Shown here piece after piece: positions 24,901-36,535 of a DNA stretch of 64,000 nucleotides (position 1 is its first letter; every line of letters begins with the position of its first letter). Source of the DNA: Phycomyces nitens (lineage: Eukaryota; Mucoromycota; Mucoromycetes; Mucorales; Phycomycetaceae); NCBI GenBank assembly GCA_022702545.1, contig JAHRBC010000005.1, positions 372,001-436,000 of the forward strand, written 5' to 3'. The notes below the pieces were generated by a model. That model was given only the letters and a program-made list of their open reading frames with translations. It was not told where the DNA came from and searched no databases. Both the position numbers and the translations under genes were made by a program.

Positions 24901-26291
24901 GGTATCAAACTATTAATCAAACTCAAGATACACTTGTTACACTTACAAGTTGCCGTACCTACCAAATAATACTATTATTTATAAGCCTTTCTGTCAATGT
25001 CATTTATCAAACTGTTTAGGAATAAAAAATAAAGAGACAGAAATATACGTCTCTTTTGTTCCATGTTTCAGGGCTCATTGTTAAATAGCCAAGATTGTTT
25101 GTAGCTCGAGAGTTTTAAAGAAACAATATGCAATATACTTGACAGTATCATTAGATGTACGTGTAAAATGTACATGTCCAAATGTCATTTTCAGATTTAT
25201 TCATCTGAACAAATCCAAATTTGGATCCCATTCATTATCGTGACATTTTTTTTGAATCTTATCTAAACTATTTATTTGCATAATATATATATATTTGTAT
25301 TCAAGGCTATCTAGACCGTGCTTTTTTGGGGGGCATTCAACTAGACTCTTTTCAAGATCTGTAGAGACACTTTATAATCAGTAAAGCTTTTATCATTATT
25401 TTTCTCTTGCTGTCAAAATAGTCGTAAAGCGCCCTTTTTTTTCTTTTTTTCTTTTTTAAAGCTGCGCATATATTTCCAGCTGTTTCTCTGCAGCAAAATC
25501 ATTTGTAATTTATCAGTACCTTGTCCAAAAGATCTAGCCTTGTACCTTGGTATATTGAGTATATTCATGCTTTACAACAACATATTCACCTGGTCTATTC
25601 TATAGTGTAATTCCACATAATTGACTTTGTGCAGAACAAAGGCCATACTCTATCTATACTCTGTGTGTGTGTGTGTAAGAAATAAACGATCAAGAGCACT
25701 CTTGTCTTGGACAGCCATGGTGTGTAGTGGCCCCCCCGGGTGCTTCCAATAATTTGCAGCTTGGCCATCTATTTTCACACACACACATAGAGTTTGTGGA
25801 TTTTAGTGAAAACAGAGCAAGCCGTTCCAAACGACGTACAAACTGTGGCACAATTATCAGCTGAGCATGAATACTGACCTGCCCAATAAGAGTTTTCTTC
25901 TTATTTCTCTTTCAATGGCCATCTAACTACCAGAGGAGACCTCTTTACGATCATAAGAAAACGCTTTATTATCTACAAGACCTTGTTATAAAGCAAACAA
26001 TAACAATACCTAGTGTGACTGGACTATAGTGCGCATAACCCCCTCCCCTAGATGGGAAGAGCCGTTTGGTAGACGTTTTTGATTTTGTAGCCTCTCTCTC
26101 TCTCTCTCTCTTCCCCACCCCCCTTTTTTTTTAAAGAAAAAAAAAGAAATTATTATTTTTATTTTATTTTTATTTTATTGATTTTGCTTTTTCTCTCTTT
26201 CTCTGCCGAGAATCCGTCTTGCCCTCTTCCTGGGCTTCATCTCCTCTTGCCTTTGTGAAAAATAAAACAAAAAAGACACAGCACACGAACG
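21529..26291. other. Long gene-poor spacer
   Basis: About 4.8 kb without a confident gene. Seen: a (TTA)n tract at about 21887-21926, T-runs, a CT-rich run near 26093-26113 and the T-rich cyclin leader just before 26292. One 135-residue open frame (23136-23543) is listed separately. A short GC-richer patch at about 24285-24350 breaks the AT-rich background; I could not assign it. No tRNA-like fold was recognised. Confidence 0.5.
23136..23543 (+). CDS. Doubtful open reading frame, possible membrane protein
   Basis: 135 residues from an ATG. An Arg/Lys-rich start (ILSRRRRRKRE) is followed by a Ser/Thr patch and two hydrophobic segments (about 35-65, with FFVLVANAVLSLFTAASYLL). I recognise no family. 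The upstream GAAGAAGAA repeat creates the basic N-terminus, and the composition matches flanking noncoding DNA, so this may be chance. Confidence 0.15.
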   Translation: MTILSRRRRRKRETSNGTSTSTFSQSCSNWQIFFVLVANAVLSLFTAASYLLCISLVVYCCCNHARSFMPNITRVKRGLKISIHKMIFNSSWAAVFAFISRLLQIQSWFQGYISLTKASEFALVKCTISFDFPSP

Positions 26292-27608
26292 ATGCATCCT
26301 CATACATTTGATCTCTCTCTGTACCCTACCATCGAGACCATCCGTCTTTTGGCATCTCTTCTCGAGCGTATGACAGCTGCGAACGATCAGATCAATGCAG
26401 CATCCGTAGCAGGTCGCAAAGGTGACATTCGTCGCACTGTCTCGGCATCTCCCTTGAGTTCATACCAAAAACCCTTGGCCGCAGTTACGCATGCCTACAC
26501 CCGGTTTCATGCTCACTCCATTCCATCTATTGACATATTCTCTTATCTGTCACGCATCCTAAAGTACTGCCCATGTGCAAACGAATGCTTCCTCAGTTTA
26601 CTAGTCTACTTTGACCGCATGTCGAAACAAGCGCTGGCAACCACCGGAAGACCTTTTGCGATCGACTCTTACAATATTCACCGACTGATTATCGCAGGTG
26701 TGATGGTGTCAAGTAAATTCTTTAGTGATGTGTTTTATACAAACACGCGCTATGCAAAAGTACGGGCACTGGATATAAAAGTGCGTTGAGATCTTATGCT
26801 TTTGTTGTAGGTCGGAGGGATACCGGTCTCGGAACTCAACATACTCGAGCTAGAGTTTCTCAAACTCAACGGTTTCAATCTGGCAGTTTCGATTGTGGAC
26901 CTGCAGCGCTACGGAGACCAGTTGGTCAAGGTGGGGATTATGGAGCAGGAGATGAGAAAGTCGCTAGAGACCGTGCCCTATTCAAACAACCTCTTTCGCC
27001 ATGGCCGGTCGACATCGCTTGGATCGCTGGCGTATGTGGACCTGCAGAGCGACGCAGCCACCGACCGGCTCTGTGATCTCACTTCCCGTGTGTCGCTGGA
27101 GAATATCTCCAAACGACCGATTGGCTATAATAATTATGCCACCAGCAACAGCAACAACAATAATAATAATAACAATAATAATAATAATACTAATAGCAAT
27201 AATGGTATGCGGCCAAACATGCGCCGCATGACAAGTTTTGGTAACCTGCGACAATCTCCACGCGCCTATGGTTATCCTAGCGATCTTCAGCACAGCCCTG
27301 GAGACGAAGACAATGAGATAAAGTACTGGCGGCCGGCTATTCCACACCACCCTGGAGAATGGTCGCAGCCGTCCCCAAAGCCAACCCTGCGACACCCCCG
27401 CGAGCAACGGCAGCCACGTATTCCCCGGCACTCACAGTCGAGTGCAAACATGCAGGCAGACTACTGGAAGACCAGCGAGCCTGTTTCTCGCAGACTGTCG
27501 CTTACCTCGATCCATGCGCCACCCTTTGTGCCTGGACATTCGGTCGGCATGCCCACTCCTCCACCCTCCTCTCCCGGACAGACATCGTATCCCATTGTCT
27601 ATCTCTAG
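26292..27608 (+). CDS. Pho80/PCL-type cyclin
   Basis: Exons 26292-26759 and 26811-27608, joined through a 51-base GT-AG intron, give 421 residues. Residues 10-205 match the cyclin box of the Pho80 branch: a helix starting PTIETIRLLASLLERM, the FHAHSIPSIDIFSYLSRILKY block, CFLSLLVYFDRMS, NIHRLIIAGVMVSSKFFSD, and across the intron KVGGIPVSELNILELEFLKL with LNGFNL. Such cyclins pair with Pho85-class kinases in phosphate and nutrient control, glycogen metabolism or cell-cycle entry; which role cannot be told. The tail is low complexity, with a polyasparagine run encoded by an AAT/AAC microsatellite (about 27155-27200) and Pro/Ser/His/Arg-rich sequence. The neighbouring septin gene starts 373 bases downstream on the same strand, an unlikely operon in a fungus. 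Confidence 0.88.
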
Positions 27609-27981
27609 CTTCAAATCTGTTATTTATACGCATCCATACCCCCCCTCAACAATCTTGTATATACTTATTCACATCTATCAATGCTATATTTCTTATATAT
27701 TTATTAAATAATTTCAGGAACAAACCGCCTGTTTCCTTGACGGTGTGTCAATGGTCCACCGTACAAGGCTACACAAAAACATATAATCAGACAACAGAGC
27801 ACGCTGTCTTGCAACCCGTTATTCATCGTGCGCCTCTGTATTTCCTTTCGCTTCTTTCTTTTGTTTATTTATTAGCTCTCTCTTCTTTTTTTTTTCTTTT
27901 TCACTGCACACCTGATTCCAGAACCTTTCTTTTCTTCTTTATTTTTTTATTTTTTTGCATTGACGCCATTCATCATTCGTA
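27609..27981. other. Short spacer between cyclin and septin genes
   Basis: Cyclin 3' end and septin promoter. It is T-rich near 27845-27955. Open frames crossing it are out-of-frame extensions of the cyclin. Confidence 0.5.
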
Positions 27982-29072
27982 ATGGCTCCCCGCTCAAGGA
28001 AGAATGCGACATCGCAGTTCAATGTCATGGTCGTTGGCTTTGCTGGTGTCGGCAAGACCGCATTTATCAAGACTCTTCTCGAGGCACTCAAATTAGACTG
28101 TCCCAAAGAGAAACAGGCCATGTTTGAGCCTCCAGTCCTCCAGGGCCCCTTGGCAAAGACTGCAGAACCCTATACGGTCTCGGTTGACCTGGACATCGAT
28201 GGCGAAAAAGTGGCCCTGACACTCATAGACACTCCAGGATTCCAAGCGAGTTTTCTAGCCGACAAACAGCTTCACGATATTCTCGGCTACATTGAGCATC
28301 AATTTGATCTGACCCTTGCCGAGGTAACAATAACAAATGAAACATCATGATAATTACCATATAATTAAACAGCACTCTTTTATAGGAATCCAAGGTGAAG
28401 CGCAATCCAAAAGCAGTTGATACCCAGGTCCATGCCTGTCTCTACTTCCTTGACCCTACCAAATCTGTACTGGATGAATATGATATCCGGATCCTGACAC
28501 GCCTCTCCAGACGTGTTAATGTGATCCCGGTACTCGGCAAGGCTGATACGCTCACAAAGGCCCAGAGAAATCGAATGAAGCCTGCAATCATGAAGAGCGT
28601 CTATAACGCGGTAAACAAGATACCCATCTATGGTATGCCAGAGGATGAAGAGGATGAGGAGGAAGAGAAAGACAAGGCGGCTGGTTCGTCACTCGAGGGG
28701 TTCCTCCAGCAGTTTGACTATGAAAACGAAGATGAGGACACACGCACTCTCATTGATTATATCCACATGTTACCCTTTACCATGATTGCCTACGAAGACG
28801 ACCCTCAGACCGGCAAGCCCATTGAAATCACAGGCACACCCATCGGACGAGACTATGGTTGGGGTGCAATCGACTGCATGAGTCCTACCTTTAGCGACTT
28901 TAGTGACCTCAAATCCATTCTCCTCGACACTCACCGTGGCTTCCTCAAGACAGCTACGATTGAAGACTATTATGAGCGATATCGCACCGAACGTCTACTC
29001 ATAAAGAGAGCCACCAAGCTGAAAAGCATGGATCTCAGCAAGAAGATCCTCGAGGATCTCACAAAACTTTAG
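27982..29072 (+). CDS. Divergent septin-like GTPase
   Basis: Exons 27982-28323 and 28386-29072 give 342 residues. The P-loop is GFAGVGKT (19-26), G3 is DTPG (83-86) and G4 is GKAD (165-168, in place of the usual AKAD). The septin unique element is recognisable but altered: RDYGWG (269-274) instead of RxYPWG, and FSDFSDLKSILLDTHRGFLK instead of the standard motif ending in THMxDLK. An acidic insertion lies at about 200-210. The protein stops soon after the GTPase domain with no C-terminal coiled coil, unlike the Cdc3/Cdc12-type subunits. Septins form filaments at the cell cortex and septum; this one may be a specialised or non-core member. The changed residues at the filament interface make its assembly behaviour uncertain. 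Confidence 0.85.
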
Positions 29073-31413
29073 ATGCACCCATTCTACAAGGCAGCAGAAA
29101 ACACACACACATATATATCTATATCTATATATCTATATATATATACCACAGATACAATAGCAATAATCTAAATCGGCTTTGTGGGGTCCCCTTTTCTGTT
29201 CACTCTACATATATTACTTACGGGCCAAGGTTCTTCTTTAACGGAGCGTGCTAGGATAAACAAATTTCTTTCTTATATTAATTAAATAAATGCTCTCTGA
29301 ATTGAAATGATATTATGGTTTATTTTAATAAATCTGCTTAATTGCATTTACAATATACATACGTCGTTGTACCAAAACAGGTATGTACGTACAGTGGAAT
29401 TGACATTTATAACCCGGCGCTCCTCCAAATAATCATCATCATCATTATACGGCCTAATGATGCTTCTCAAAAGGCACATAAATAGGCTTTCACGGGTGCC
29501 TTTCTATGATCGGCAGAAGCATTCCTGCCGGGTAGCACGGAGGCTGAGTCAGGAAGTAGCACAGTCAAGAAGTCATGTCGTCCCATTCAACAAGCATGGT
29601 TCCACAACAAAGAAGTCCATTTCCTAATTCCCTTTTATATTTTTTATTATGTCAATTGACACTCTTTAAGAGCGATTAGGGGTTAGTCAAGAAGTATAAA
29701 GGCCCGTTCTTTTGTGGCTCAAGGCTAGGTACTTGGCAAGTGTGGTACTTGGAAGAGAGTTTGATTTGTGATTGTTATCTGGCTGAATTATGAAATAAAT
29801 TTAATTAAATGACTTTAATACGGTCCAGAGCTTAGCAAATAAGAAATCGAGATGGCGGTTGAGAATCAAAAAGGGTGTTAATTACAAAGTACAAGATTTT
29901 ATTGAAATATACATATATATCAATATGGGTTGTGCAGTAGTGAGCACCTACTGCTTATTTATCGCAGCATCTCTAAAAGAAACAATATATATATCTTGGA
30001 CTGGCAACTCTACATAATTAACACTTGCTTTATTCAAACCAAGTAAGGCGGATCAGGGTAACCACAAGCACACATTTTGGCCTTCTTTTTTTTCTTTAAA
30101 GCACACAAGAAGATCAAGCACCTAGACCTAGACTACCCTTTAAGCAACCATTTGTTTCAGTGCACTCTAAAGAGTCTATATTTTCTAGAACCATCAGGTT
30201 TCTAATGTTTCATTGTTCTGCAGATCCCAAGCCAAAACGCTGGCCTCCTCATCCAATTCTCCGCCCCATTCTCCGCTTCTATATTTTCTGTCAGCTTGAC
30301 AGAATCTCGGACTGCATATAAAAATACGAGGTCTGGGTGAATTGTTTCCTTGGTAGCGATATATATATACGTCCAAAACGTTCTTTGGCCAGACACTACA
30401 TCTGATGCCACGTGTTGAATGTGAAATATCCACCAGAGACCAAGCGATCGGAATTCCCGGGCACCGAACGTGTCCGGTCATTGTCCTCCACCACACTTTT
30501 GTCATACAAAATAAACCCAGTCATTTCCATCCAATATTGGCAAAAGATGTACCCATGTCTGGTTCTCTTGCTGTACAAGAGATATGCCCAGTTACACATC
30601 CAGACTCTTTTGTGTCTTCTGGTATATTGTATACGTGCCACAGTGGAGTATCAAAAAAGAGAGAGAGAGAGATACACAGCTTTTAAAAATAAGGAGGTCA
30701 TTAAAGCTATACTGCTCTTGCTCAGTTGGACATACCTCAAGGCTGATCTTTGCCTGCTAAACAGAACAGTGAGTCCAACCCATGTCTTTAAAATCAAATC
30801 ACATACAATTTACATCTGTCTGTAGCACCACAGACATCAATTACTGCTTGGATCATCTAATACTATTCCTGTCATTATTATTAGAGATAGTCACTTTGTT
30901 TGTACTCCAAGAGAATATATTTTATTTCTTCCAAGTATATAAAGTCTAGATTGCAAGATGCTCACATGTCTTGTTGTGCTTTTATATTGCTAGCATATCT
31001 AATTCTTACAGGTAAATGGTTATGTCAAGACTTGGCTTTAACCATTGTTCATGAGCTGACAAATAGAAATCATCTTGTAAAATACGATGCTTGGCATTTG
31101 ACTATTATATATATACATATATTAATAGGAATAACATCGTACCAATTGCTATATAATTTTGGCCAAGAAGCCAATCTATTATTATCTCCAACGCTCTTTC
31201 TTTTTTTTTTAAAAAAAAAAAAAGACAAAATGTCATCCATTTGGACTTTAAGCAGTCGCATGTGTGTGTGTGTGATCTACAACTCTTGGCAATAGTCAAG
31301 TATTTCTAGCAAACATTAGGCCAAGAACAATAATATACCCTCATCTAAAAAAAAGCTTTTTATATTTATAAGAAAGTGTCCATTTACGAGTCCTTTATCA
31401 ATTTCTCTTTGCT
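29073..31413. other. Gene-poor spacer
   Basis: The septin 3' flank carries a TATC/TA microsatellite (about 29108-29143). The rest is AT-rich. Overlapping open frames at 30194-30650 on the minus strand look more protein-like than background and are discussed as a finding, but I cannot assemble a gene. A poly-T/poly-A junction occurs at about 31200-31222. The last 100 bases are the F-box promoter. Confidence 0.4.
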
Positions 31414-33261
31414 ATGCTTGCATCTCAACTACCCTTTGAAATCCTCTCAAAGATTGCCAATCTTCTTCAGCCCAGTGAATGGCGTCACTGTACTCTGGTC
31501 TGCAAATCATGGCACCAATCATTCCATGAAGTCATTTGGAACGATGTGTCAATCGAAACCGACTCTGAATTGAACAAACTGTGTGACATCTTGCCAGCAG
31601 AGAACAATGTTTATCAGGCCAATGGCCATCTAGTCAGGAAGCTAGCATTGGATCGCAATATTCAAATGACCGTCAATAATCTCGCAGCTATTCGATGCCA
31701 GCTTCCAATGCTCCAGTCTCTTTCAATCGAGGTCTCTAGGAATCTAGTCTTTCGTTCCAGCTCTGTACTACTGGGAAACTGGCCGTCTCTAACCCAGCTT
31801 TATATAAGTCCTTCGCGATTTGCTTTGACTGATGGTGTAGATGAACTCCTCAGATTCCTCTCTTTCCTTCCAAATCTCACCAGGCTAGTCTGCACCGAGT
31901 TTTCTCCTATTAGGACACGTCCGTTTAGCTTTAAAAACATTGAAACCATTCATGAGCTTCTGCCGCGGTTAGAATACCTCCGCATTGGTTCAGTTTTTGC
32001 TCCCCTTTCCCAAGAAGATATTGGATCTTTTGAGAGCATCGTACCAGCAAACAAGTTGACTAAATTACACGTTGGCTTTCTCAGGTTAGACCTTCGATGG
32101 GTATGCTATTATGTACACAAGTACCCCAATCTTCGTACCTTTACACTCTACAATCATGGCGGATTGCATAGAAAGTATTTCTATGACGAGGCACAGGCCA
32201 TGTTTTCCAGTCTTCCACATTGCTTCCCCCATCTAGAGACCCTCAATCTCACCGGTCTTGCACCAACAGAATGGTCTCATATAGCTGTTTCGGATCTCAT
32301 TTACCGATTCAATAGATCACTCAAGCATCTAAAGGCTCAATTGCGCACAAATTCTGATGATCCCAATATACAACAAGCCATAAAACTATGCATGCGTACC
32401 TTTCCAGAGACTATAGTGTCTCTTTCCATCATATCAGAGTACAATTTCACCGATTTTGAGGCATTCCCGGCCGCACTTGGTGCTTGTCCCTACTTACAGT
32501 ACTTGAACATACACGCCCAAAACGTTTCTGTGGAGCTGGATAGAATGCTAGACAGCTGTCCAGCCCTGAAGATGCTGGTTCTCAAGCAAGTAAAACTCTC
32601 TCTGAGCCAAGAAGCATCAAACACACCTGCCTTGCATGGACTGCGGCTACTATGCATTACCAATACGATGTGTTATGACTATACATTGGACCCAGAGCTG
32701 CTCAGTTATGTTTCTGGTCGCTGTAGAGAATTACGATACATGTCTTTACAAGATGTAAAGATGGGCATGCTGAATTACTTGTCAGATACACCCAATTCGA
32801 TTGAGATGCCATATACCAAATTTAAATACCTTCAGCTGAAGAACGTTCATTATGAAACAACCATGCTTTGCACGAATGATCAAAACTCTCGGATGGCCGT
32901 ATTGATTCAAAATGATGTGTCTTTGGAATCTGGAAACTTTGGTATCGAGAACCCTCTTTTGTTTGTCCCAAGCTCTCTGATACCAATGGCCAAAACAACC
33001 TGGCTTAATATGTACTTTAAGGTCCCACCATCATATCGATTGGATACAATTCGAGTACTAACAGAGGCTGAAGCAAAAGATACTAAAATCAAATGCAACT
33101 ATGACACACCGGATTTTAGATATGCGGATTCAAAGGACCTTGTATCGCTAAAGTTTGGATCTGTCGAGAGATATGACTTTTGTATGGATATTGATAATGA
33201 AAAAAGTACAACTACTTGGGACGCCATTCATGATAAAGAGTGTGCTTTGGTTGATTGCTAA
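31414..33261 (+). CDS. F-box protein with C-terminal leucine-rich-like repeats
   Basis: A single 615-residue open frame from ATG 31414. The N-terminus is an F-box: LPFEILSKIANLLQPSEW, then LVCKSWHQSFHEVIW (about 5-45), which binds Skp1 in SCF ubiquitin ligases. The remainder (60-600) is a solenoid of irregular leucine-rich repeats recognisable as LPNLTRLVC, LPRLEYLRIGS, FPHLETLNLTGL, CPYLQYLNIHAQ and CPALKMLVLKQ. This layout is typical of the large F-box/LRR families of early-diverging fungi. Substrate is unknown. No introns are present, as is usual for this family. It marks the end of the ordinary gene-bearing part of the window. Confidence 0.85.
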   Translation: MLASQLPFEILSKIANLLQPSEWRHCTLVCKSWHQSFHEVIWNDVSIETDSELNKLCDILPAENNVYQANGHLVRKLALDRNIQMTVNNLAAIRCQLPMLQSLSIEVSRNLVFRSSSVLLGNWPSLTQLYISPSRFALTDGVDELLRFLSFLPNLTRLVCTEFSPIRTRPFSFKNIETIHELLPRLEYLRIGSVFAPLSQEDIGSFESIVPANKLTKLHVGFLRLDLRWVCYYVHKYPNLRTFTLYNHGGLHRKYFYDEAQAMFSSLPHCFPHLETLNLTGLAPTEWSHIAVSDLIYRFNRSLKHLKAQLRTNSDDPNIQQAIKLCMRTFPETIVSLSIISEYNFTDFEAFPAALGACPYLQYLNIHAQNVSVELDRMLDSCPALKMLVLKQVKLSLSQEASNTPALHGLRLLCITNTMCYDYTLDPELLSYVSGRCRELRYMSLQDVKMGMLNYLSDTPNSIEMPYTKFKYLQLKNVHYETTMLCTNDQNSRMAVLIQNDVSLESGNFGIENPLLFVPSSLIPMAKTTWLNMYFKVPPSYRLDTIRVLTEAEAKDTKIKCNYDTPDFRYADSKDLVSLKFGSVERYDFCMDIDNEKSTTTWDAIHDKECALVDC

Positions 33262-33685
33262 CCATGTGTATCTTATTATTTTTGCTTTGGTCCTTGTTAA
33301 TGTAAACATTCTATTAGCTATCCAATTCTTATTATACATTCCATAAGTAAGAATAAAATGTTTATTACTTTTTTTCTGTTGCTGTTAAACAATCTGGCTA
33401 ATATACTAAACGTATAATGATCAAACTGAAACGCCCACTGCTGTATCAACTTTTGTTTTCTTTTGACGCTAGCGCCAAGCAAATCAATTGTTTTTTCTGA
33501 ACACCATCTTCCAAAGCCAATGAGGTTTTTTTTTGTCTTCAAGTAAATATGAATACTTTCAACCATAAGCCAGGATATCGTCCATTGAACACAAAAGGTT
33601 TTCATACACCTCATCATTGTGTTGATCAACAGGAGAAAAAATTGACGTTTAATGAAATATCTGATATATATATACAAATAATTTG

Positions 33686-33952
33686 TTACTTGCTTATGAG
33701 TTGTAGTTTTTGTTCCTCAATTGTAATGTCGTTGGCTACTGATTCTTTGGGTTGATAATTGTGGTATAAAAATGGGGTTTGGCCGATAGTTCTCTTTTGC
33801 TTAAAATGATCGGCTTTTGTTGGATCTTTTATATAACAGATTTCATCATTCACAAAATCGTCAACTTCTTTAGTTAGTTTTTCGACATTATCTTGGTTGT
33901 ATTCCTCACAGAAAAACATGTATATTGCTTGTTCTCTAGTAATAGCCATCAT
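33686..33952 (-). CDS. Unrecognised 88-residue open frame
   Basis: It starts at tandem ATGs (MMAITREQAIYMFF) and encodes an acidic, helical, non-repetitive sequence (including LTKEVDDFVNDEICYIKD) with protein-like composition. It ends at a stop, after which related-looking coding sequence continues in shifted frames to about 33480, suggesting the front of a decayed gene. I recognise no family. It abuts a dispersed repeat, so a mobile-element origin is possible. Confidence 0.3.
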   Translation of the reverse strand: MMAITREQAIYMFFCEEYNQDNVEKLTKEVDDFVNDEICYIKDPTKADHFKQKRTIGQTPFLYHNYQPKESVANDITIEEQKLQLISK

Positions 33953-34044
33953 GTTCAAGAAAATAAAGAACAAGCTAATCGAGGGAGGAAGAAACAGCCA
34001 GTTGAGCTTAAACTGCTACTTACAAGGTCGACGACGAGGGATAC

Positions 34045-34505
34045 CATTAAACCGACACATCGGAAAGCAAGTCACGGACTATAGAATTGCCAAGAATATC
34101 GCAAGGCACAAATCAACGCATAATATGGGTGTACTTCATTTAATTTTGATATACGGAAACCAAAGCAATAAAAAGATGGATGTCGTGAGCAGTAATTTAT
34201 GTTTGACACTGTTTTTACAAGTAATATTTTTGGCATTTTGGTAGAGTAGAGTAGAATCGACTGTTGCCAGTTTGTTCGAGCAGTATGAATTGATTTAGTT
34301 TAGAGACTTTACTGATTCAAAGTGTATTCTTAATAGACTTTTAGATGACTTTATCTGTTTAAAGGCTGTTCCCAAACAAGAAACATAGAAGGTTCAAAAA
34401 TTGATTCTAACATGTACATTGTGATGCTTAAAGAGTAAAGTGATTGACAACCGGCGTCTTACACTTGATTAATGCGTAATCTTGTGACTCGCTTTATGCT
34501 GTGTC
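34045..34505 (+). repeat. Dispersed repeat, copy 1
   Basis: Aligns by eye with 44010-44440 in the same orientation. Shared landmarks are TTTTTACAAGTAATATTTTT/TCTACAAGTAATATTTTT, the GAATTGATxTA box, TTTACTGATTC followed by AGTGTATTCTT, and the end GCGTAATCTTGTG. Identity is roughly three quarters with small gaps, pointing to an old mobile-element fragment. Confidence 0.7.
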
Positions 34506-35380
34506 GATTTACTGGTACCGCTGGAAATTGTGAGGTTAGTCCGGAAGACTAACCGAACAGGAACAGAAAAGTGCTGTGATCATCTTATATTTTATTGAGC
34601 GAAAGAAAAAATTGAAACAAATTGTTTTAGAATTGATTATAAAAGGTCACTATGAATCAAAGTAATGCACTTTGATCATAAACTAGCAGGTCAAATGGGT
34701 AGGAATAGGGTGTGTCACTTCTCTGTTTCTGTTCCGGTTCCGATGAGCTCACTTAATTGTCCCGAGAAACTTGTTTCAACAGGACAAATATAATTATGAT
34801 CTTTGCTATGTAACCATCTCTTACGAGCAACTCTTTAAAACACCGAGGCTTTCTTTTAAAGCTATTTAATCAAAAATGAAATTGCAAGGTACATCAATCA
34901 ATACTATGGCCATCCAATGAGCGGCTCGGATTGTTTGTAACGTTATTTTTGCAAAAGTCTTGGGCTTTTGAAATTTATGTAAAAAAGTTCATATCAAAGT
35001 CTGAATGTACCATATGCACCCTTTTATCACCATTTCGATACTTTGCCAATTTAATTTGCAATAAAAAAGAAGCTCATTTGGGTCCGAAAATCCTGTATAT
35101 GTGAGATTTGCCAATCACGGTTCATCCAAATCCTCATTATTAACAGTATAAAGATGGCTATGATGTATTGGTCTTCTAGCTAGTGTCCATTTTGGGAGTG
35201 TGGCACAAAGGCTGTTAGAACCAATCCTAACATCAGATTACCCTTCTTTTCCTTGGAGAAGTCGTTTGAGACAAGCCAGACGTAATCAGCATCCTTTGCT
35301 TTCTTTTCACATCTATATGTTAAAAGTTTGAAATGTTAATTATATCTACCAATGTCATATGTCTTCTAATACTACTCCAG

Positions 35381-36535
35381 TTAAATTGCCATGTATAATT
35401 CAATACGCCAAGGCAGTTGCCAAAGGCTTTGAATATTGGTATGTAAACTTCGCAAAAAATGCTGCGTTCGTCGCCTTTGTTTTTTATTAAAACTACCTGG
35501 TTTCAGTAGATTTAAGGTGAAATCAAGCAGGGCGTACTGGACAAACTCGATAAAAGTGCTTGATTCACCAGGGAGGTCCAGGATCGCCTTCTTCATCTTC
35601 AGGCGATCTTGGATTTGCAGAATTACCAGTAGTTTGTCGTAAATCTCACCAGGAACTTTTCTAAGAGACTTGTGCAATTTTTGTTCGTTCATGCAAACCA
35701 TAAACTCTTGCGTGGTTTCGTTGGTAGCATTATCTTCCTCCGTCCCAATACAGATGCCAAAATGTTTCTTCAAAATACCTAAATCGCTTGCTTGAATGAT
35801 GGGTTTATGAGGCGAAATGATATTCTGTGCTGGTACTTGGTACTTGTATATGTTTTTCTCTTTAACGACCTTCAGAGTTGGAAACTAATTTTAATCGTTA
35901 GAACTCATGTCCATAATGTAAAATGCATCAACATACCTCCTCTTCTTCTGGGAATGGGTCATTAATACGAAGGTTGGAAAAATTGATGGCGTTACCAGCT
36001 TCAGGCTCATCAGTGAATGATGGTGTAGATGCAAGTGGCTAAAGTCAAAATAAAGTATTAGAATATGCATTTCTCATATTTTAGTGAATACAGAAGTCTA
36101 TAGCAGGCTGATTTGCCTGTACACCTACTGTTTTTTCTTCACTAAGAGCATCCTCTTTGTCTTCATCAGTCTCGTCACCGTTAAACAGCTGATCCAGTCT
36201 ACGCTGCATGTTCTTCCTGTGAACTTTGGCTTCAGCTGTTGTGAGGATCCGACTGGTGAAACGAGCTTCAGTCTGCGCTTCTTTTTCAAGATCTCAAAGT
36301 TGATAATTTTTGAAAAGCTTTTTGTATTCCATTTTGAGCTTCTGTTTGCTTTTTTTTCAGTTTTTAATTGTTGAAGGAGAGCAGTACTGTAATGTTTTAA
36401 CTTTGCATCTGTATCCTTATTGTTGATTATTCTGCGAGGAGTTCCATTCAAGCTGTCGTCAATTGATTTGGTGTGCTCTCCGGTATGTCTGTATGCTGAA
36501 AGTAAGAGCACACCAAGGAAGCCTCCTTCTTCCAT
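35381..36535 (-). pseudogene. Decayed spliced gene with coiled-coil N-terminus, family unknown
   Basis: Three exons remain recognisable: 36129 to about 36500 (with frame breaks), 35937-36038 and 35381-35884. The last two and the end of the first join in phase at good sites (GTAGGT...TTTAG, GTATGT...TTTAG), giving 34 and 167 residues for the last two exons. The first part is a charged coiled coil (pieces LEKEAQTEARF, KVHRKNMQRRLDQLFNGD), but it is spread over three frames: breaks occur in an A-run near 36350 and again near 36300, where TGA interrupts. The C-terminal exon contains LRKVPGEIYDKLLVILQIQD and a basic KKQRRRTQ patch. I recognise no family with certainty; it may be the N-terminal half of the PD-(D/E)XK-like family found nearby. 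Confidence 0.4.

Larger units (their letters stand above)
33262..35380. other. Repeat-rich spacer
   Basis: Contains the open frame at 33686-33952 (minus), one copy of the dispersed repeat (about 34045-34505), and AT-rich sequence with no intact gene from 34510 to 35380. Confidence 0.45.

Noticed and set aside
27359..27982. A 207-residue plus-strand frame
   Set aside because: It is the cyclin tail in another frame running into a T-rich spacer; no independent signal.
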